Source of the DNA: Yoonia sp.
Lineage (GTDB): Bacteria; Pseudomonadota; Alphaproteobacteria; Rhodobacterales; Rhodobacteraceae
Direction of reading: 5' to 3'
Assembly: GCF_030731595.1 (NCBI RefSeq)
Contig: NZ_JANQTS010000098.1
Span: 1 to 64,000, forward strand
Length of the DNA: 64,000 nucleotides
The position numbers and the translations under genes are program-made. This document shows, piece by piece, positions 7,266-16,388 of the stretch. The notes below the pieces were generated by a model. It had not been told where the DNA came from, searched no databases, and saw only the letters and a program-made list of their open reading frames with translations. Each line of letters begins with the position of its first letter. Within the stretch, counting starts at the first letter, position 1.

Positions 7266-8570
7266 TCACTCCGCCGCAACCGCTCCTGGATTGTTTGGAT
7301 GCGTGGTCCAATTGGCATAGTCCTTTTGAACCACCTTGCCCGTGCGCGGATCGACCTGACCAGGTTGCATTGGCTCCATCGTGATGCAATTCTCGACCGG
7401 GCAGACATCAACACAGAGGTTGCAAGCCACACATTCGGCATCAATGACGCTAAAGGTCCGGTCGGCAGACATCGCAATCGCTTGATGGCTGGTATCCTCA
7501 CAGGCCGCGTAGCACCGTCCGCATTTGATGCAGTCATCCTGATTGATCTTGGCCTTGGCGACATAGTTAAGGTTGAGATACTGCCAGTCCGTCACATTCG
7601 GCACAGCACGCCCGACAACTTGCTCGACCGACGTATATCCCTTTTCATCCATCCAGTCTGACAGACCGCTGATCATCTCCTGCACGATCTTGAAGCCATA
7701 GGTCATGGCCGCCGTGCAAACCTGCACGTTCCCGCACCCAAGGCTGATGTATTCCGCCGCATCGCGCCATGTGGTGATCCCGCCAATGCCACTGATCGGC
7801 AGACCGTGGGTTTCCGGATTCCGCGCAATCTCGGATACCATCGACAGCGCAATCGGTTTCACCGCCGGACCGCAATAGCCGCCGTGCGAGCCTTTGCCAT
7901 CTATCGACGGCTCCGGCGACATCGTATCAAGGTTAACAGAGGTGATCGAATTGATCGTATTGATCAGGCTCACCGCATCCGCCCCGCCCCGCATGGCGGC
8001 CGCAGCCGGTTTGCGTACGTCGGTGATATTGGGCGTCAGTTTCACGATCACCGGCTTGTCATAGTACTGCTTGCACCAGCGCGTGACCATTTCGATATAT
8101 TCCGGCACTTGCCCGACCGCCGCGCCCATGCCGCGTTCCGACATGCCATGCGGGCAGCCAAAGTTCAGCTCGATCCCGTCTGCGCCCGTCTCTGCAACGC
8201 GCGGAAGGATATCTTTCCAGGCCTGTTCTTCACAAGGCACCATGATCGAGACGATCATCGCACGGTCAGGATAATCCGCTTTGACACGGGTGATTTCCTC
8301 TAGGTTCACTTCCAGTGGGCGATCCGTGATCAGCTCGATATTGTTGAGCCCCAGCAAACGCCGATCCGCACCGTAAACCGCACCGTAGCGCGGACCGTTG
8401 ACGTTCACCACGGGTGGGCCCTCGGACCCCAGCGTTTTCCAGACCACACCGCCCCAGCCCGCCTCAAAGGCGCGGCGGACGTTGTATTCCTTGTCAGTCG
8501 GCGGGGCAGAGGCCAGCCAGAACGGGTTCGGGGATTTGATCCCCAGAAAGGTCGTTGTCAGATCAGCCAT
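7266..8570 (-). CDS. preA: NAD-dependent dihydropyrimidine dehydrogenase, catalytic subunit PreA
   Basis: A 434-residue protein with an FMN-binding dihydroorotate-dehydrogenase-like barrel in the first 310 residues and a C-terminal ferredoxin domain. The active-site cysteine lies in FGCPHGMSERGMGAA. Two 4Fe-4S motifs are visible, CIKCGRCYAAC and CVACNLCVDVC. It reduces uracil or thymine to the 5,6-dihydro compound, the first step of the reductive pathway, with electrons from PreT. The start ATG is one base after the preT stop (TGA-A-ATG) with GGGGAG inside preT, so the two subunits are tightly coupled. Confidence 0.95.
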   Translation of the reverse strand: MADLTTTFLGIKSPNPFWLASAPPTDKEYNVRRAFEAGWGGVVWKTLGSEGPPVVNVNGPRYGAVYGADRRLLGLNNIELITDRPLEVNLEEITRVKADYPDRAMIVSIMVPCEEQAWKDILPRVAETGADGIELNFGCPHGMSERGMGAAVGQVPEYIEMVTRWCKQYYDKPVIVKLTPNITDVRKPAAAAMRGGADAVSLINTINSITSVNLDTMSPEPSIDGKGSHGGYCGPAVKPIALSMVSEIARNPETHGLPISGIGGITTWRDAAEYISLGCGNVQVCTAAMTYGFKIVQEMISGLSDWMDEKGYTSVEQVVGRAVPNVTDWQYLNLNYVAKAKINQDDCIKCGRCYAACEDTSHQAIAMSADRTFSVIDAECVACNLCVDVCPVENCITMEPMQPGQVDPRTGKVVQKDYANWTTHPNNPGAVAAE

Positions 8571-8571
8571 T

Positions 8572-9906
8572 TCAATTGCTCCCCATCAAACTTGCATGAA
8601 TGTCCATCGCCGCATCGCGCCCTTCGGCCACGGCCGTCACGGTCAGGTCATCGCCACCGCTGGCGCAATCGCCACCGGCCCAAACACCTGCAAGGCTCGT
8701 GCGCCCTGCACCAGTGACCGCGATCTTGCGCCCTTCCAATACCAAGCCGGCATCAGTCGTTAGCGTTTGTCCGATGGCTTTGAAGACCTGATCTGCTGGC
8801 AGGCGCAGAGTTTCACCGGTCCCTTTCAGGCCCGTCCCATCATCTGCGGTATATTCCAGTTCAATCTCGCGGACCGCACCATTGCCATGGATTGCCACGG
8901 GCTGCGCATTGAATATCAGCCGCACCCCTTTGGAAGCGGCGAGGTCTTGTTCATAGGTGCTGGCACTCATCTGCGCGCGGCCTCGCCGGTAAGCGATAGT
9001 CACGTTCTGCGCGCCAAGGAGTTTTGACTGCACAGCGGCGTCAACAGCCGTCATGCCGCCGCCAATCACAACCACGTCGCGCCCGACGGGCAAGGCTGCC
9101 AGATCGCTGGCTTGCCGCAGTTCCTTGATAAAATCGACCGCGTCGCGGACGCCGTCCTTGTCTTCGCCCGCACTGTGCAGGGCGTTCACACCGCCAAGGC
9201 CGACACCAAGGAAAACCGCATCAAAGCAATGCGTGAGGCTCTCTATGGTCAATTCTGCACCCAGCCGCATTCCGGGCTTGATCGTGATGCCACCGATACC
9301 CAGAAGCCAGTCAACCTCGCGCGCTGCAAAATCATCCGTTGATTTATATGCTGCGATACCGAACTCATTCAGGCCACCCGCTTTTGCCTCGGCATCGTAA
9401 ATCGTCACATCATGCCCATGCATTGCCAAACGGTGCGCGCAGGCCAGACCGGCAGGACCAGCGCCGACAACGGCGACTTTCTTGCCTGTCTCTGGCGCGC
9501 GATCATAAGGATGCCGCTGCTTGGCCATCAGCGTGTCGGTTGCATGACGCTGCAAGCGCCCGATCTCCACCGGTTTGCCTTCAGCCATTTCCCGCACACA
9601 GGCCTTTTCGCACAGATCTTCGGTCGGGCAGACTCGGGCGCACATGCCGCCAAGGATGTTCTGGTCAAAGATCGTCTTGGCTGCGGCCTCGGGCGTGCCG
9701 GTGCTGATCTGACGAATAAAAAGCGGGATGTCGATGTCGGTCGGGCAGGCCGCAACACATGGCGCATCGTAGCAGAAATAGCAGCGGTCGGCAGCAACGG
9801 CGGCTTCGTGCGCAGTCAAGGGGGCGTGCAGGTCTGAAAAGTTGTTGCGCAGCGTCTCTTGCGGCAAACGGCCTGCTGCAATGCCGGGGGTCATGGGGCT
9901 GGACAT
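8572..9906 (-). CDS. preT: NAD-dependent dihydropyrimidine dehydrogenase, electron-transfer subunit PreT
   Basis: A 444-residue FAD/NAD(P)-binding protein of the GltD-like class. N-terminal cysteine motifs CYFCYDAPCVAACP and CARVCPTEDLCEKAC bind 4Fe-4S clusters. The FAD dinucleotide fold is at VVGAGPAGLACAHR (near residue 146) and the NAD fold at VVVIGGGMTAVDAA. It takes electrons from NADH for PreA, the first gene of the preTA pair. The upstream gap (9907-10069) must hold its promoter; no RutR-type operator was seen there. Confidence 0.94.
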   Translation of the reverse strand: MSSPMTPGIAAGRLPQETLRNNFSDLHAPLTAHEAAVAADRCYFCYDAPCVAACPTDIDIPLFIRQISTGTPEAAAKTIFDQNILGGMCARVCPTEDLCEKACVREMAEGKPVEIGRLQRHATDTLMAKQRHPYDRAPETGKKVAVVGAGPAGLACAHRLAMHGHDVTIYDAEAKAGGLNEFGIAAYKSTDDFAAREVDWLLGIGGITIKPGMRLGAELTIESLTHCFDAVFLGVGLGGVNALHSAGEDKDGVRDAVDFIKELRQASDLAALPVGRDVVVIGGGMTAVDAAVQSKLLGAQNVTIAYRRGRAQMSASTYEQDLAASKGVRLIFNAQPVAIHGNGAVREIELEYTADDGTGLKGTGETLRLPADQVFKAIGQTLTTDAGLVLEGRKIAVTGAGRTSLAGVWAGGDCASGGDDLTVTAVAEGRDAAMDIHASLMGSN

Positions 9907-10023
9907 GGGTCAATCCTGTGGTGCTTCGTTCCTGCCAGCCTGCCACAAGTTTATTTTTTATCAAACGGTAAATTTTTGGCAGTTTGTGAACGCTGACCAA
10001 GGTACGCGGGGGCACCCTCGGGA

Positions 10024-10057
10024 TGCCTCCGGCGGAGGTATTTTTGAACAAAAGAAG
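10024..10057. repeat. Dispersed intergenic repeat, copy 3 (inverted orientation)
   Basis: On the plus strand GCCTCCGGCGGAGG is followed by TATTTTTGAACAAAAGAAG, the reverse complement of the order in copy 2. It lies between the preT start and the end of the minus-strand dehydrogenase gene (10070), and here the conserved tail faces the stop codon. Confidence 0.6.
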
Positions 10058-10069
10058 CAAGGGCTTAGG

Positions 10070-10981
10070 CTAAAAATCGAAGGGCTCTACCACGATCCGT
10101 TTGCCCAAGGTCAGCGCATCCGCGACATGGATCATCGGGGAAAGATCGACCTCTGATGCCCCTGTTTTGATCAATGCGGCCATCCTGTCGTAAAGTGCTG
10201 GGTATTCGCGGTCTGCCCCGGCCTCTACCTCTGTGCCGTCAATGACCAGACGCGCGCCGCCATCGTGCAGTTCGAGCGTTCCGGCAGTTGTTTCAACCAT
10301 GATATCCCAGCTTTGCGGGCCTTCTTGTCGCCAGTCGAATTCACCAGTGACGTTCTCGGTCCACTGCATCTGCGCCGCAATAGGTGTGTCACGGTTCGCA
10401 GGAAACATCAGATCTGCCGATTGCAGGTGGATCGGCATCGGCAGGATTTCCGTGATGATCGACAAGGCATTGCTGCCGGGATCAAATACCCCCATGCCAC
10501 CGGGGGCAAAAACCCAGTCCTGCCCGGGATGCCAGCGGCGGACGTCTTCTTTCCATGTGATATGCGCGCCTGTGATCGTCTTGTCCGCAAGCCAGGCCTT
10601 GGCGGGGGCAACACCCTTGGCCATCCGGCTGTGCCATGTGGTGTAGAGCGTGACGCCCGCCTTTTGTGCCATGTCCGCCAGTGCATGAACCTCGGCCAAG
10701 GTTGCACCGGGGGGTTTTTCCAGCATCACGTGCCGCCCCGCCGCGATCGCCTTGGCCGCATAGGCATAGCGCGGCACAGGCGGCAGGCAAAGGGAGATGA
10801 CAGGGATATCCGGTCGCGCCGCCAGCATGTCGTCGAAGTCGGTGAAGGATGGCACTCCCGCTACGGATCCAGCCCTGCTGACGGTCGCGGCAAGATCCCA
10901 GTCAGTGCTGCCGTTGATCGACGGCACATGCTGATCGACCGCGATTTTGCCGATCCCGACAAGGCAGATCGGCGTCATCAA
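10070..10981 (-). CDS. Gfo/Idh/MocA oxidoreductase, D-galactose 1-dehydrogenase-like
   Basis: A 303-residue NAD(P)-dependent sugar dehydrogenase with an N-terminal Rossmann fold (LVGIGKIAVDQHVPSI) and the EKPPG segment near residue 98 that holds the family lysine. The length and the HVPSIN and WKEDVRRWHPGQDW segments resemble Pseudomonas galactose 1-dehydrogenase (Gal), which oxidises D-galactose or L-arabinose to the lactone. Its start overlaps the stop of the IlvD/Edd dehydratase (ATGA, 10978-10981), so dehydrogenase and sugar-acid dehydratase are coupled. Exact sugar specificity is inferred. Confidence 0.78.
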   Translation of the reverse strand: MMTPICLVGIGKIAVDQHVPSINGSTDWDLAATVSRAGSVAGVPSFTDFDDMLAARPDIPVISLCLPPVPRYAYAAKAIAAGRHVMLEKPPGATLAEVHALADMAQKAGVTLYTTWHSRMAKGVAPAKAWLADKTITGAHITWKEDVRRWHPGQDWVFAPGGMGVFDPGSNALSIITEILPMPIHLQSADLMFPANRDTPIAAQMQWTENVTGEFDWRQEGPQSWDIMVETTAGTLELHDGGARLVIDGTEVEAGADREYPALYDRMAALIKTGASEVDLSPMIHVADALTLGKRIVVEPFDF

Positions 10982-12735
10982 TGCGCTTCCTTGCCGACAG
11001 CATTGCCGCGATGCCCGACAAGGAAATCGAAATCTGCCCCTGTATCAGCCCCCATCACCCGATCATGATAAAGCATCGCATAGCCACTGGCCGGGCGGGG
11101 ATTGGCACCGGATTTTTCCGCCGACCAAGTGGCCAGACGTGACGCGAGTTCTGCGTCCGAAATATCCAGATGAATGCGCCGTCCGGCGACATCCAGTTCG
11201 ATCATATCGCCGCTTTGAACCACAGCCAAAGGTCCGCCCATCGCGGCCTCTGGCGCGGTGTGCAGGACCACGGTTCCAAAGGCGGTCCCGGACATGCGCG
11301 CATCGGAAATCCGCACCATGTCGGTGATCCCTTTCTTCAGGATCTTGGGTGGCAGGCCCATATTGCCCACCTCGGCCATGCCCGGATAGCCGCGCGGCCC
11401 GCAGTTTTTCAGGACCATCACGCAGGTTTCGTCGATATCAAGATCGTCGTCGTTGATCCGTGCCTTGTAGTCGTCGATATCCTCGAACACGACCGCGCGG
11501 CCACGGTGCTGCATCAGCGCAGGTGTCGCGGCGGAAGGTTTCAAAACCGCGCCGCCGGGGGCCAGATTGCCACGCAGCACGGCAATGCCGCCTGATTGCG
11601 TCAGCGCCTTTTCAACCGGCAGGATCACATCCTCATTCCAGTTCTTGACGTGCTTGACCTCGTCCCAGACGCTTGCGCCGGACACGGTCAGTGCATCTTT
11701 GTGCAGCAAACCGGCCTCGCCCAAGCGTTTGATGACGACAGGCAAGCCACCGGCATAGAAAAACTCTTCCATCAGGTATTTGCCCGATGGCATCAGGTTG
11801 ACGATTGTCGGCACGTCCCGACCCAGCCGGTCCCAATCGTCCAGCGTCAGGTCAACGTCTTTGGTCCGGCCTGCCATGGCCAGCAGGTGGATCACCGCGT
11901 TGGTCGATCCGCCGATGGCGGCGTTGGTCCGGATCGCGTTCTCAAAGGCCTGTTTGGTCATGATGTCAGAGGGTTTGAGATCATCCTTGACCATCTGCAC
12001 GATCCGGCGCCCCGTCAGATGCGCCATCACTCGGCGGCGACTGTCGACCGCAGGGATTGCTGCGTTGCCGGACAGTGCCATGCCCAAGGCCTCGGCCATG
12101 GAGGCCATCGTACTGGCGGTGCCCATCGTGTTGCAAGACCCGGGCGAGCGCGACATGGAGGCCTCGGCTTCGACGAATTCCTCGGCGGTCATTTCACCGG
12201 CGCGCACCGCTTCGGAGAATTTCCACAGATGGGTGCCGGACCCGACACGTTCGCCCCGGAACATGCCGTTCAGCATTGGCCCACCCGAGACGACAATCGC
12301 GGGCAGATCTACGGATGCAGCGCCCATCAACAGCGCAGGCGTGGTCTTGTCACAGCCCGCGAGCAACACAACGCCGTCCATCGACATACCTCGGATCGCT
12401 TCTTCGACGTCCATCGCGCACAGATTGCGGTACATCATCGCGGTCGGGCGCAGGCTGCTTTCGGCAGGCGAGAACACAGGGAATTCGACGGGGAAACCCC
12501 CCGCCTCGTAGACGCCGAATTTGACCTTCTCGGCCAGATCGCGCAGATGCGCGTTGCAGGGCGTCAGTTCAGACCAGGTGTTGCAGATGCCAATCACGGG
12601 CCGACCATCCAGCACATCCGCAGGCAAACCCTGGTTCTTCATCCATGACCGGTGATAGATCGCATCCTTTGACGACCCCCCGAACCATTCCTGAGAACGC
12701 AGCTTGCGGGGCCACTTGGCGGGTTTGAAGGTCAT
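10978..12735 (-). CDS. IlvD/Edd-family sugar-acid dehydratase (L-arabinonate dehydratase-like)
   Basis: A 585-residue Fe-S dehydratase. Cluster cysteines are seen in GICNTWSELTPCN, LAGCDKTTPALLMGA and SRSPGSCNTMGTASTM. The N-terminal segment WFGGSSKDAIYHRSWMKNQG is typical of the pentonate/hexonate branch rather than of dihydroxyacid dehydratase (IlvD). It would dehydrate an aldonic acid to a 2-keto-3-deoxy acid after the linked dehydrogenase has acted. L-arabinonate or D-fuconate/galactonate are the likely substrates; sequence alone does not separate them. Confidence 0.85.
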   Translation of the reverse strand: MTFKPAKWPRKLRSQEWFGGSSKDAIYHRSWMKNQGLPADVLDGRPVIGICNTWSELTPCNAHLRDLAEKVKFGVYEAGGFPVEFPVFSPAESSLRPTAMMYRNLCAMDVEEAIRGMSMDGVVLLAGCDKTTPALLMGAASVDLPAIVVSGGPMLNGMFRGERVGSGTHLWKFSEAVRAGEMTAEEFVEAEASMSRSPGSCNTMGTASTMASMAEALGMALSGNAAIPAVDSRRRVMAHLTGRRIVQMVKDDLKPSDIMTKQAFENAIRTNAAIGGSTNAVIHLLAMAGRTKDVDLTLDDWDRLGRDVPTIVNLMPSGKYLMEEFFYAGGLPVVIKRLGEAGLLHKDALTVSGASVWDEVKHVKNWNEDVILPVEKALTQSGGIAVLRGNLAPGGAVLKPSAATPALMQHRGRAVVFEDIDDYKARINDDDLDIDETCVMVLKNCGPRGYPGMAEVGNMGLPPKILKKGITDMVRISDARMSGTAFGTVVLHTAPEAAMGGPLAVVQSGDMIELDVAGRRIHLDISDAELASRLATWSAEKSGANPRPASGYAMLYHDRVMGADTGADFDFLVGHRGNAVGKEAH

Positions 12736-12806
12736 ATTCGGACTTCCTTTGATGGGGGTGTTGCGTCATCCTTAGCGCGGCGCACAGGCAAATCCAAGGA
12801 GCCGTC

Positions 12807-13556
12807 ATGAACCAGCATTCACAAAATATGACCCATTGGGCGGAGCGCGTCGATCTGGCAGCCGCCTTTCGCTGGACTGCACGTCTGAACATGCACGAGG
12901 CAGTGGCCAATCACTTCAGTCTTGCGATCAATGACGAAGGGACAAAGTTCCTGATGAACCCCAACCAGATGCATTTCAGCCGGATCAAGGCGAGCGATCT
13001 GATTGTCGTTGATGCGAATGATCCAGAGACACTCAAAGGTCCGAATGCACCTGATCCGACAGCATGGGGGCTGCATGGCGGTATCCACCGGCTTGTGCCG
13101 CATGCGCGCTGTGCCATGCATGTGCATTCGATCTTTGCGACTGTACTGGCCTCGCTCAAAGACAGCCGCCTGCCGCCCATTGACCAGAACTGCTGCACCT
13201 TCTTCAACCGCTACGTCATCGACGAGGGCTATGGCGGGCTGGCATTCGAGAGTGAGGGGGAACGCTGTGCCGCGCTGTTCACTGACCCCAAAAAACGCGT
13301 GATGATCATGGGCAACCACGGTGTGTTGATCATCGGCGAGACTGTGGCCGAAACCTTTAACCGGATGTTCTATTTTGAACGCGCCGCCGAGACATATATC
13401 CGCGCATTGCAGACAGGCATGGCATTACGTGTTCTGCCGGATGAGATCGCTGAAAAAACCGCGCAGGAATTGGAGAGTTACCCTGAACAGGACCTCCGGC
13501 ACCTGGCCGAACTCAAGGCGCTGCTGGATGCAGAAGGATCAAACTATGCGACCTGA
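12807..13556 (+). CDS. Class II aldolase/adducin family protein
   Basis: A 249-residue class II aldolase-like protein. The zinc ligands are visible in CAMHVHS (near residue 108) and NHGVLIIGE (near residue 170), with HGGIHR before them. AAGGAG precedes the ATG. It is divergent from the dehydratase with a 71-base gap, so both may share a regulator. Related proteins cleave or epimerise sugar phosphates or sugar acids; many short members have no assigned substrate. A role in the same sugar-acid route is inferred. Confidence 0.8.
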   Translation: MNQHSQNMTHWAERVDLAAAFRWTARLNMHEAVANHFSLAINDEGTKFLMNPNQMHFSRIKASDLIVVDANDPETLKGPNAPDPTAWGLHGGIHRLVPHARCAMHVHSIFATVLASLKDSRLPPIDQNCCTFFNRYVIDEGYGGLAFESEGERCAALFTDPKKRVMIMGNHGVLIIGETVAETFNRMFYFERAAETYIRALQTGMALRVLPDEIAEKTAQELESYPEQDLRHLAELKALLDAEGSNYAT

Positions 13557-13635
13557 TTTCTGACGTTATTTTAGGGCAGCCTGTTGAAACAAGACAAAGA
13601 TTACGCATATCGACTGGGGGATATGGGAGAATTCG

Positions 13636-14091
13636 ATGTCAGACACCATAGGCGATCTTCGCAATCACAAATGGGGCCTTGCCTCTATCTTGCTGGGCGC
13701 GGTTGCGCTTGTTGTCACCTGTATCGTGATCTTCGCAGGCCCATTCACGCCGCAACAAAGCATTGGAACCACGATCGGGCAGATCATCGGTGAAATCAGC
13801 TTGTCGGCAATGAACACGGTCCGGGGCGAGGCATTGCCGCCCCCCCAAACTGCAGCTTGGAATATTGACAGGATCTTGATGATCACCGGCCCTATCCTTG
13901 CTGTTCTTGCCTTTCTGACCGCAACAGTTTCCGCCTTCAAGCATGACCCTTGGCGGTTGCCAACCTATGGCACAGTCCTTGGTGCGTCTGCGATTGTCGT
14001 GCAGTTCCTATGGTGGGTCGTCTTGATCGTCGCTGGCGTGGCGCTGCTTATTTCGATCTTGGAAAACGGCCCCGGCTTTCTCGAGCCTTAA
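13636..14091 (+). CDS. Hypothetical inner-membrane protein (151 aa)
   Basis: A small protein with three clear hydrophobic segments (about residues 15-35, 80-98 and 110-142) and a short polar loop between the first two. GGGAGA lies upstream of the ATG. No family was recognised. It ends four bases inside the convergent methyltransferase gene. The membrane location is supported by sequence; no function is proposed. Confidence 0.7.
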   Translation: MSDTIGDLRNHKWGLASILLGAVALVVTCIVIFAGPFTPQQSIGTTIGQIIGEISLSAMNTVRGEALPPPQTAAWNIDRILMITGPILAVLAFLTATVSAFKHDPWRLPTYGTVLGASAIVVQFLWWVVLIVAGVALLISILENGPGFLEP

Positions 14092-14714
14092 GCTTTGCGG
14101 AAACTTACAAGCCGCGCCATATCGTTGCGGTGCTCTTCTGCCGCACGGTCATCATAGATGCGCACGTCACGGGTTTTGAAGTTGGTGATCTCCGCGCGCA
14201 TGGTCGCGAAGGCATCGGCAAATCCGGCCGCCGCGAAATGGGCGGCATTCACTGAAATCACGACCACGGCCCCGGGCGCGGCAGCATCAATCACATGGCG
14301 CAGTGCCTCTGGCCCAACATGCCCCAGCGTGAATGTGCCGGCGCTGACAATCCCGGCGTAAGGTGCATCCAAGAGGCCAAGCGGTTGGGTGACGTCACGG
14401 GCAAAGAGCCCGCGATAGGCGCGTTTCATCGCGGCCACCTGCAGCATGTCCTCTGACAAATCAATGCCGTCGATCGGTTCGACATTCATGGCCCGCAGAT
14501 GCGCACCGACAAGGCCCGTCCCTGCCCCAATATCCAGAACCGGCCCTTTGCCCCCCGCAGACACAAAGGCCGCAGCGACCGCGCGGGGAAGCTGATAGCC
14601 CTGACCATCGCTAAAACCGGAATCGTAGCTATGTGCCCATGTGCGATACAGCGCTTTGACATCCTCTTTCGAGGAAAGCGCATATGCATCGTTCAGATCA
14701 GGATCATCGGCCAT
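14088..14714 (-). CDS. Class I SAM-dependent methyltransferase
   Basis: A 208-residue methyltransferase. Motif I is GPVLDIGAGTGLVGAHLRA (about residues 67-85) and the acidic motif II is PIDGIDLSEDML. The N-terminal portion (SSKEDVKALYRTWAHSYD) resembles small-molecule methyltransferases of the UbiE/WBSCR27-like group. The substrate is unknown. Divergent from the SDR gene at 14770 and convergent with the small membrane protein, with which it overlaps by four bases. Confidence 0.82.
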   Translation of the reverse strand: MADDPDLNDAYALSSKEDVKALYRTWAHSYDSGFSDGQGYQLPRAVAAAFVSAGGKGPVLDIGAGTGLVGAHLRAMNVEPIDGIDLSEDMLQVAAMKRAYRGLFARDVTQPLGLLDAPYAGIVSAGTFTLGHVGPEALRHVIDAAAPGAVVVISVNAAHFAAAGFADAFATMRAEITNFKTRDVRIYDDRAAEEHRNDMARLVSFRKA

Positions 14715-14769
14715 GCGGCAAAGCTAACACAGGCTTGCGCCACCGCGCTAGTTCGGGCACGAAACGGGC

Positions 14770-15630
14770 ATGACAAAAACGCTCCTCTCTTTCGGCCATG
14801 GATATAGCGCGCGCGCATTGTCGCGTATTCTTCTTCCGCAGGACTGGCGGATCATTGGCACCACACGATCCGAAGACAAAGCTCCTCGTCTGATGAACGA
14901 AGGGATCGAGCCGCGCCTTTGGCCAGGTGCGGACATGATCCCTGCGCTGAATGCCGCAAGCCATATCCTGATCTCTGCGGCCCCTGACGAGCACGGAGAC
15001 CCTGTGCTGGCCGCGCTTCAGGACGAGATCGCCAAACGGGCTTCGCAGTTCGAATGGGTTGGCTATCTGTCAACGACGGGCGTTTATGGCGATCATCAGG
15101 GCGATTGGGTCGATGAAAGCACCGCCCTGACCCCGGCCACCAAACGCGGGATTGCCCGGGTCGAGGCAGAGGCGGCTTGGTCAGCGATCCCCGGTCTGCC
15201 GCTGCATATCTTCCGGCTTGCGGGTATCTATGGTCCCGGTCGCGGTCCTTTTGCCAAAGTCCGCGATGGCACGGCGCGACGGATCATCAAAAAGGGTCAG
15301 GTCTTCAGCCGGACTCACGTCGCCGATATTGCCCGTGTGCTTGCGGCCTCGATCAATAGGCCCAACCCCGGCGCTGCCTATAACGTCTGCGACGATGATC
15401 CTGCCCCGCCCGAGGATGTGATCGCCTATGCCGCCGAACTGCTTGGCCTGCCCATTCCCGAAGCGGTCGATTTTGAGACCGCCGAGATGACCCCGATGGC
15501 GCGCAGCTTTTATGCGGAAAGCAAAAAGGTGCGCAACGACCGGATCAAGGATGAGTTGGGGGTAGAGTTGCTCTACCCTGACTACCGATCAGGGCTTAGG
15601 GCGCTTCTGGCGCAGGAAATCGGCGCCTGA
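14770..15630 (+). CDS. NAD(P)-binding SDR-type epimerase, YeeZ-like
   Basis: A 286-residue atypical short-chain dehydrogenase. The N-terminal nucleotide fold is FGHGYSARALSRIL, a divergent glycine motif seen in YeeZ-like proteins. A VGYLSTTGVYG segment stands where extended SDRs carry the catalytic serine and threonine. No classical YxxxK is clear. The 3' end overlaps the convergent membrane-protein gene by 35 bases. The function of this subgroup is not established. Confidence 0.78.
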   Translation: MTKTLLSFGHGYSARALSRILLPQDWRIIGTTRSEDKAPRLMNEGIEPRLWPGADMIPALNAASHILISAAPDEHGDPVLAALQDEIAKRASQFEWVGYLSTTGVYGDHQGDWVDESTALTPATKRGIARVEAEAAWSAIPGLPLHIFRLAGIYGPGRGPFAKVRDGTARRIIKKGQVFSRTHVADIARVLAASINRPNPGAAYNVCDDDPAPPEDVIAYAAELLGLPIPEAVDFETAEMTPMARSFYAESKKVRNDRIKDELGVELLYPDYRSGLRALLAQEIGA

Positions 15631-16252
15631 AGCCCCAAGCGATGCCAGCATAAAGCAAGAGCAAAACAACACCTACGGCAAGATTCGTAGCGTAGAAACT
15701 CATGCGCTCGGCAAGTTCCAGATTATTCAGAAACCGATAGGGCAGCCCGCTGGTCACTGTCCCCGCAGGGCTATCATTGAGCGGCTGCACAACCAGCTCT
15801 GCCCAAAGCACATAGACCCCGATCACCCCGATCAACCAGCCAAAGGCCGCACCCAGCTTGCGATAGCTGCGGTGGATGAAGATCGTGTCGATCACCTGCA
15901 AGAGCGGGCCAACCAGATGCAGGTAAATCTCCAGATGCCATGCCGCCAGTTCGCCATCGGCAGTCACCGAGGTCGGATCCGCGAAGTAGAGCCGCCAGTA
16001 CAGGAACACGACCATCGTATTGATGACGGCTGTCATGCAGACAAAGCCATCCCAGCGCTTTTCACTGCGCCCTTCCTCGATCGCCATCATCCGGCTGAAA
16101 GCGAAGAAGGAACAGAACAACGCCCAGACGGTCAGAAACCGGAATGGCCCTGCGAAACCGTCCCAGCCGCCGAAAATCAGCATCCGGACACAATAGCCAC
16201 CAGCCAGCAGGAACGCAGTCCAACGGAAAATCAAACGCGTGTTTATCGTCAT
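15596..16252 (-). CDS. Integral membrane protein, Pr6Pr/AIG1-like
   Basis: A 218-residue protein with about six hydrophobic segments and charged residues inside the membrane region, including HLVGPLLQVIDTIFIHRSYR. This pattern resembles the Pr6Pr/FAR-17a family of membrane proteins, a match made by eye. The start at 16252 (MTINTRLIFRW) is preferred because the in-frame extension upstream to 16324 is arginine- and cysteine-rich and unlike a membrane-protein N-terminus. The last 35 bases overlap the convergent SDR gene. Confidence 0.68.
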   Translation of the reverse strand: MTINTRLIFRWTAFLLAGGYCVRMLIFGGWDGFAGPFRFLTVWALFCSFFAFSRMMAIEEGRSEKRWDGFVCMTAVINTMVVFLYWRLYFADPTSVTADGELAAWHLEIYLHLVGPLLQVIDTIFIHRSYRKLGAAFGWLIGVIGVYVLWAELVVQPLNDSPAGTVTSGLPYRFLNNLELAERMSFYATNLAVGVVLLLLYAGIAWGFRRRFPAPEAP

Positions 16253-16388
16253 TTTAGGCTCACTTTTTAAGCATAGGTTGCGCAGGTCGGAGGTTGTCCG
16301 TCCAGCACAACCGCAGCGCGGCAATCACCCTTGCCGATCTGTTGCAAACAACCCATATCTGGGACGCTCCCGACGTAAGGCCAGCCGC

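Noticed and set aside
9907-10023. Search for a second RutR operator before preT (TGACCAAGGT at about 9996)
   Set aside because: The half-sites are separated by two bases instead of four and the outer bases do not match, so it is not a RutR-type site.
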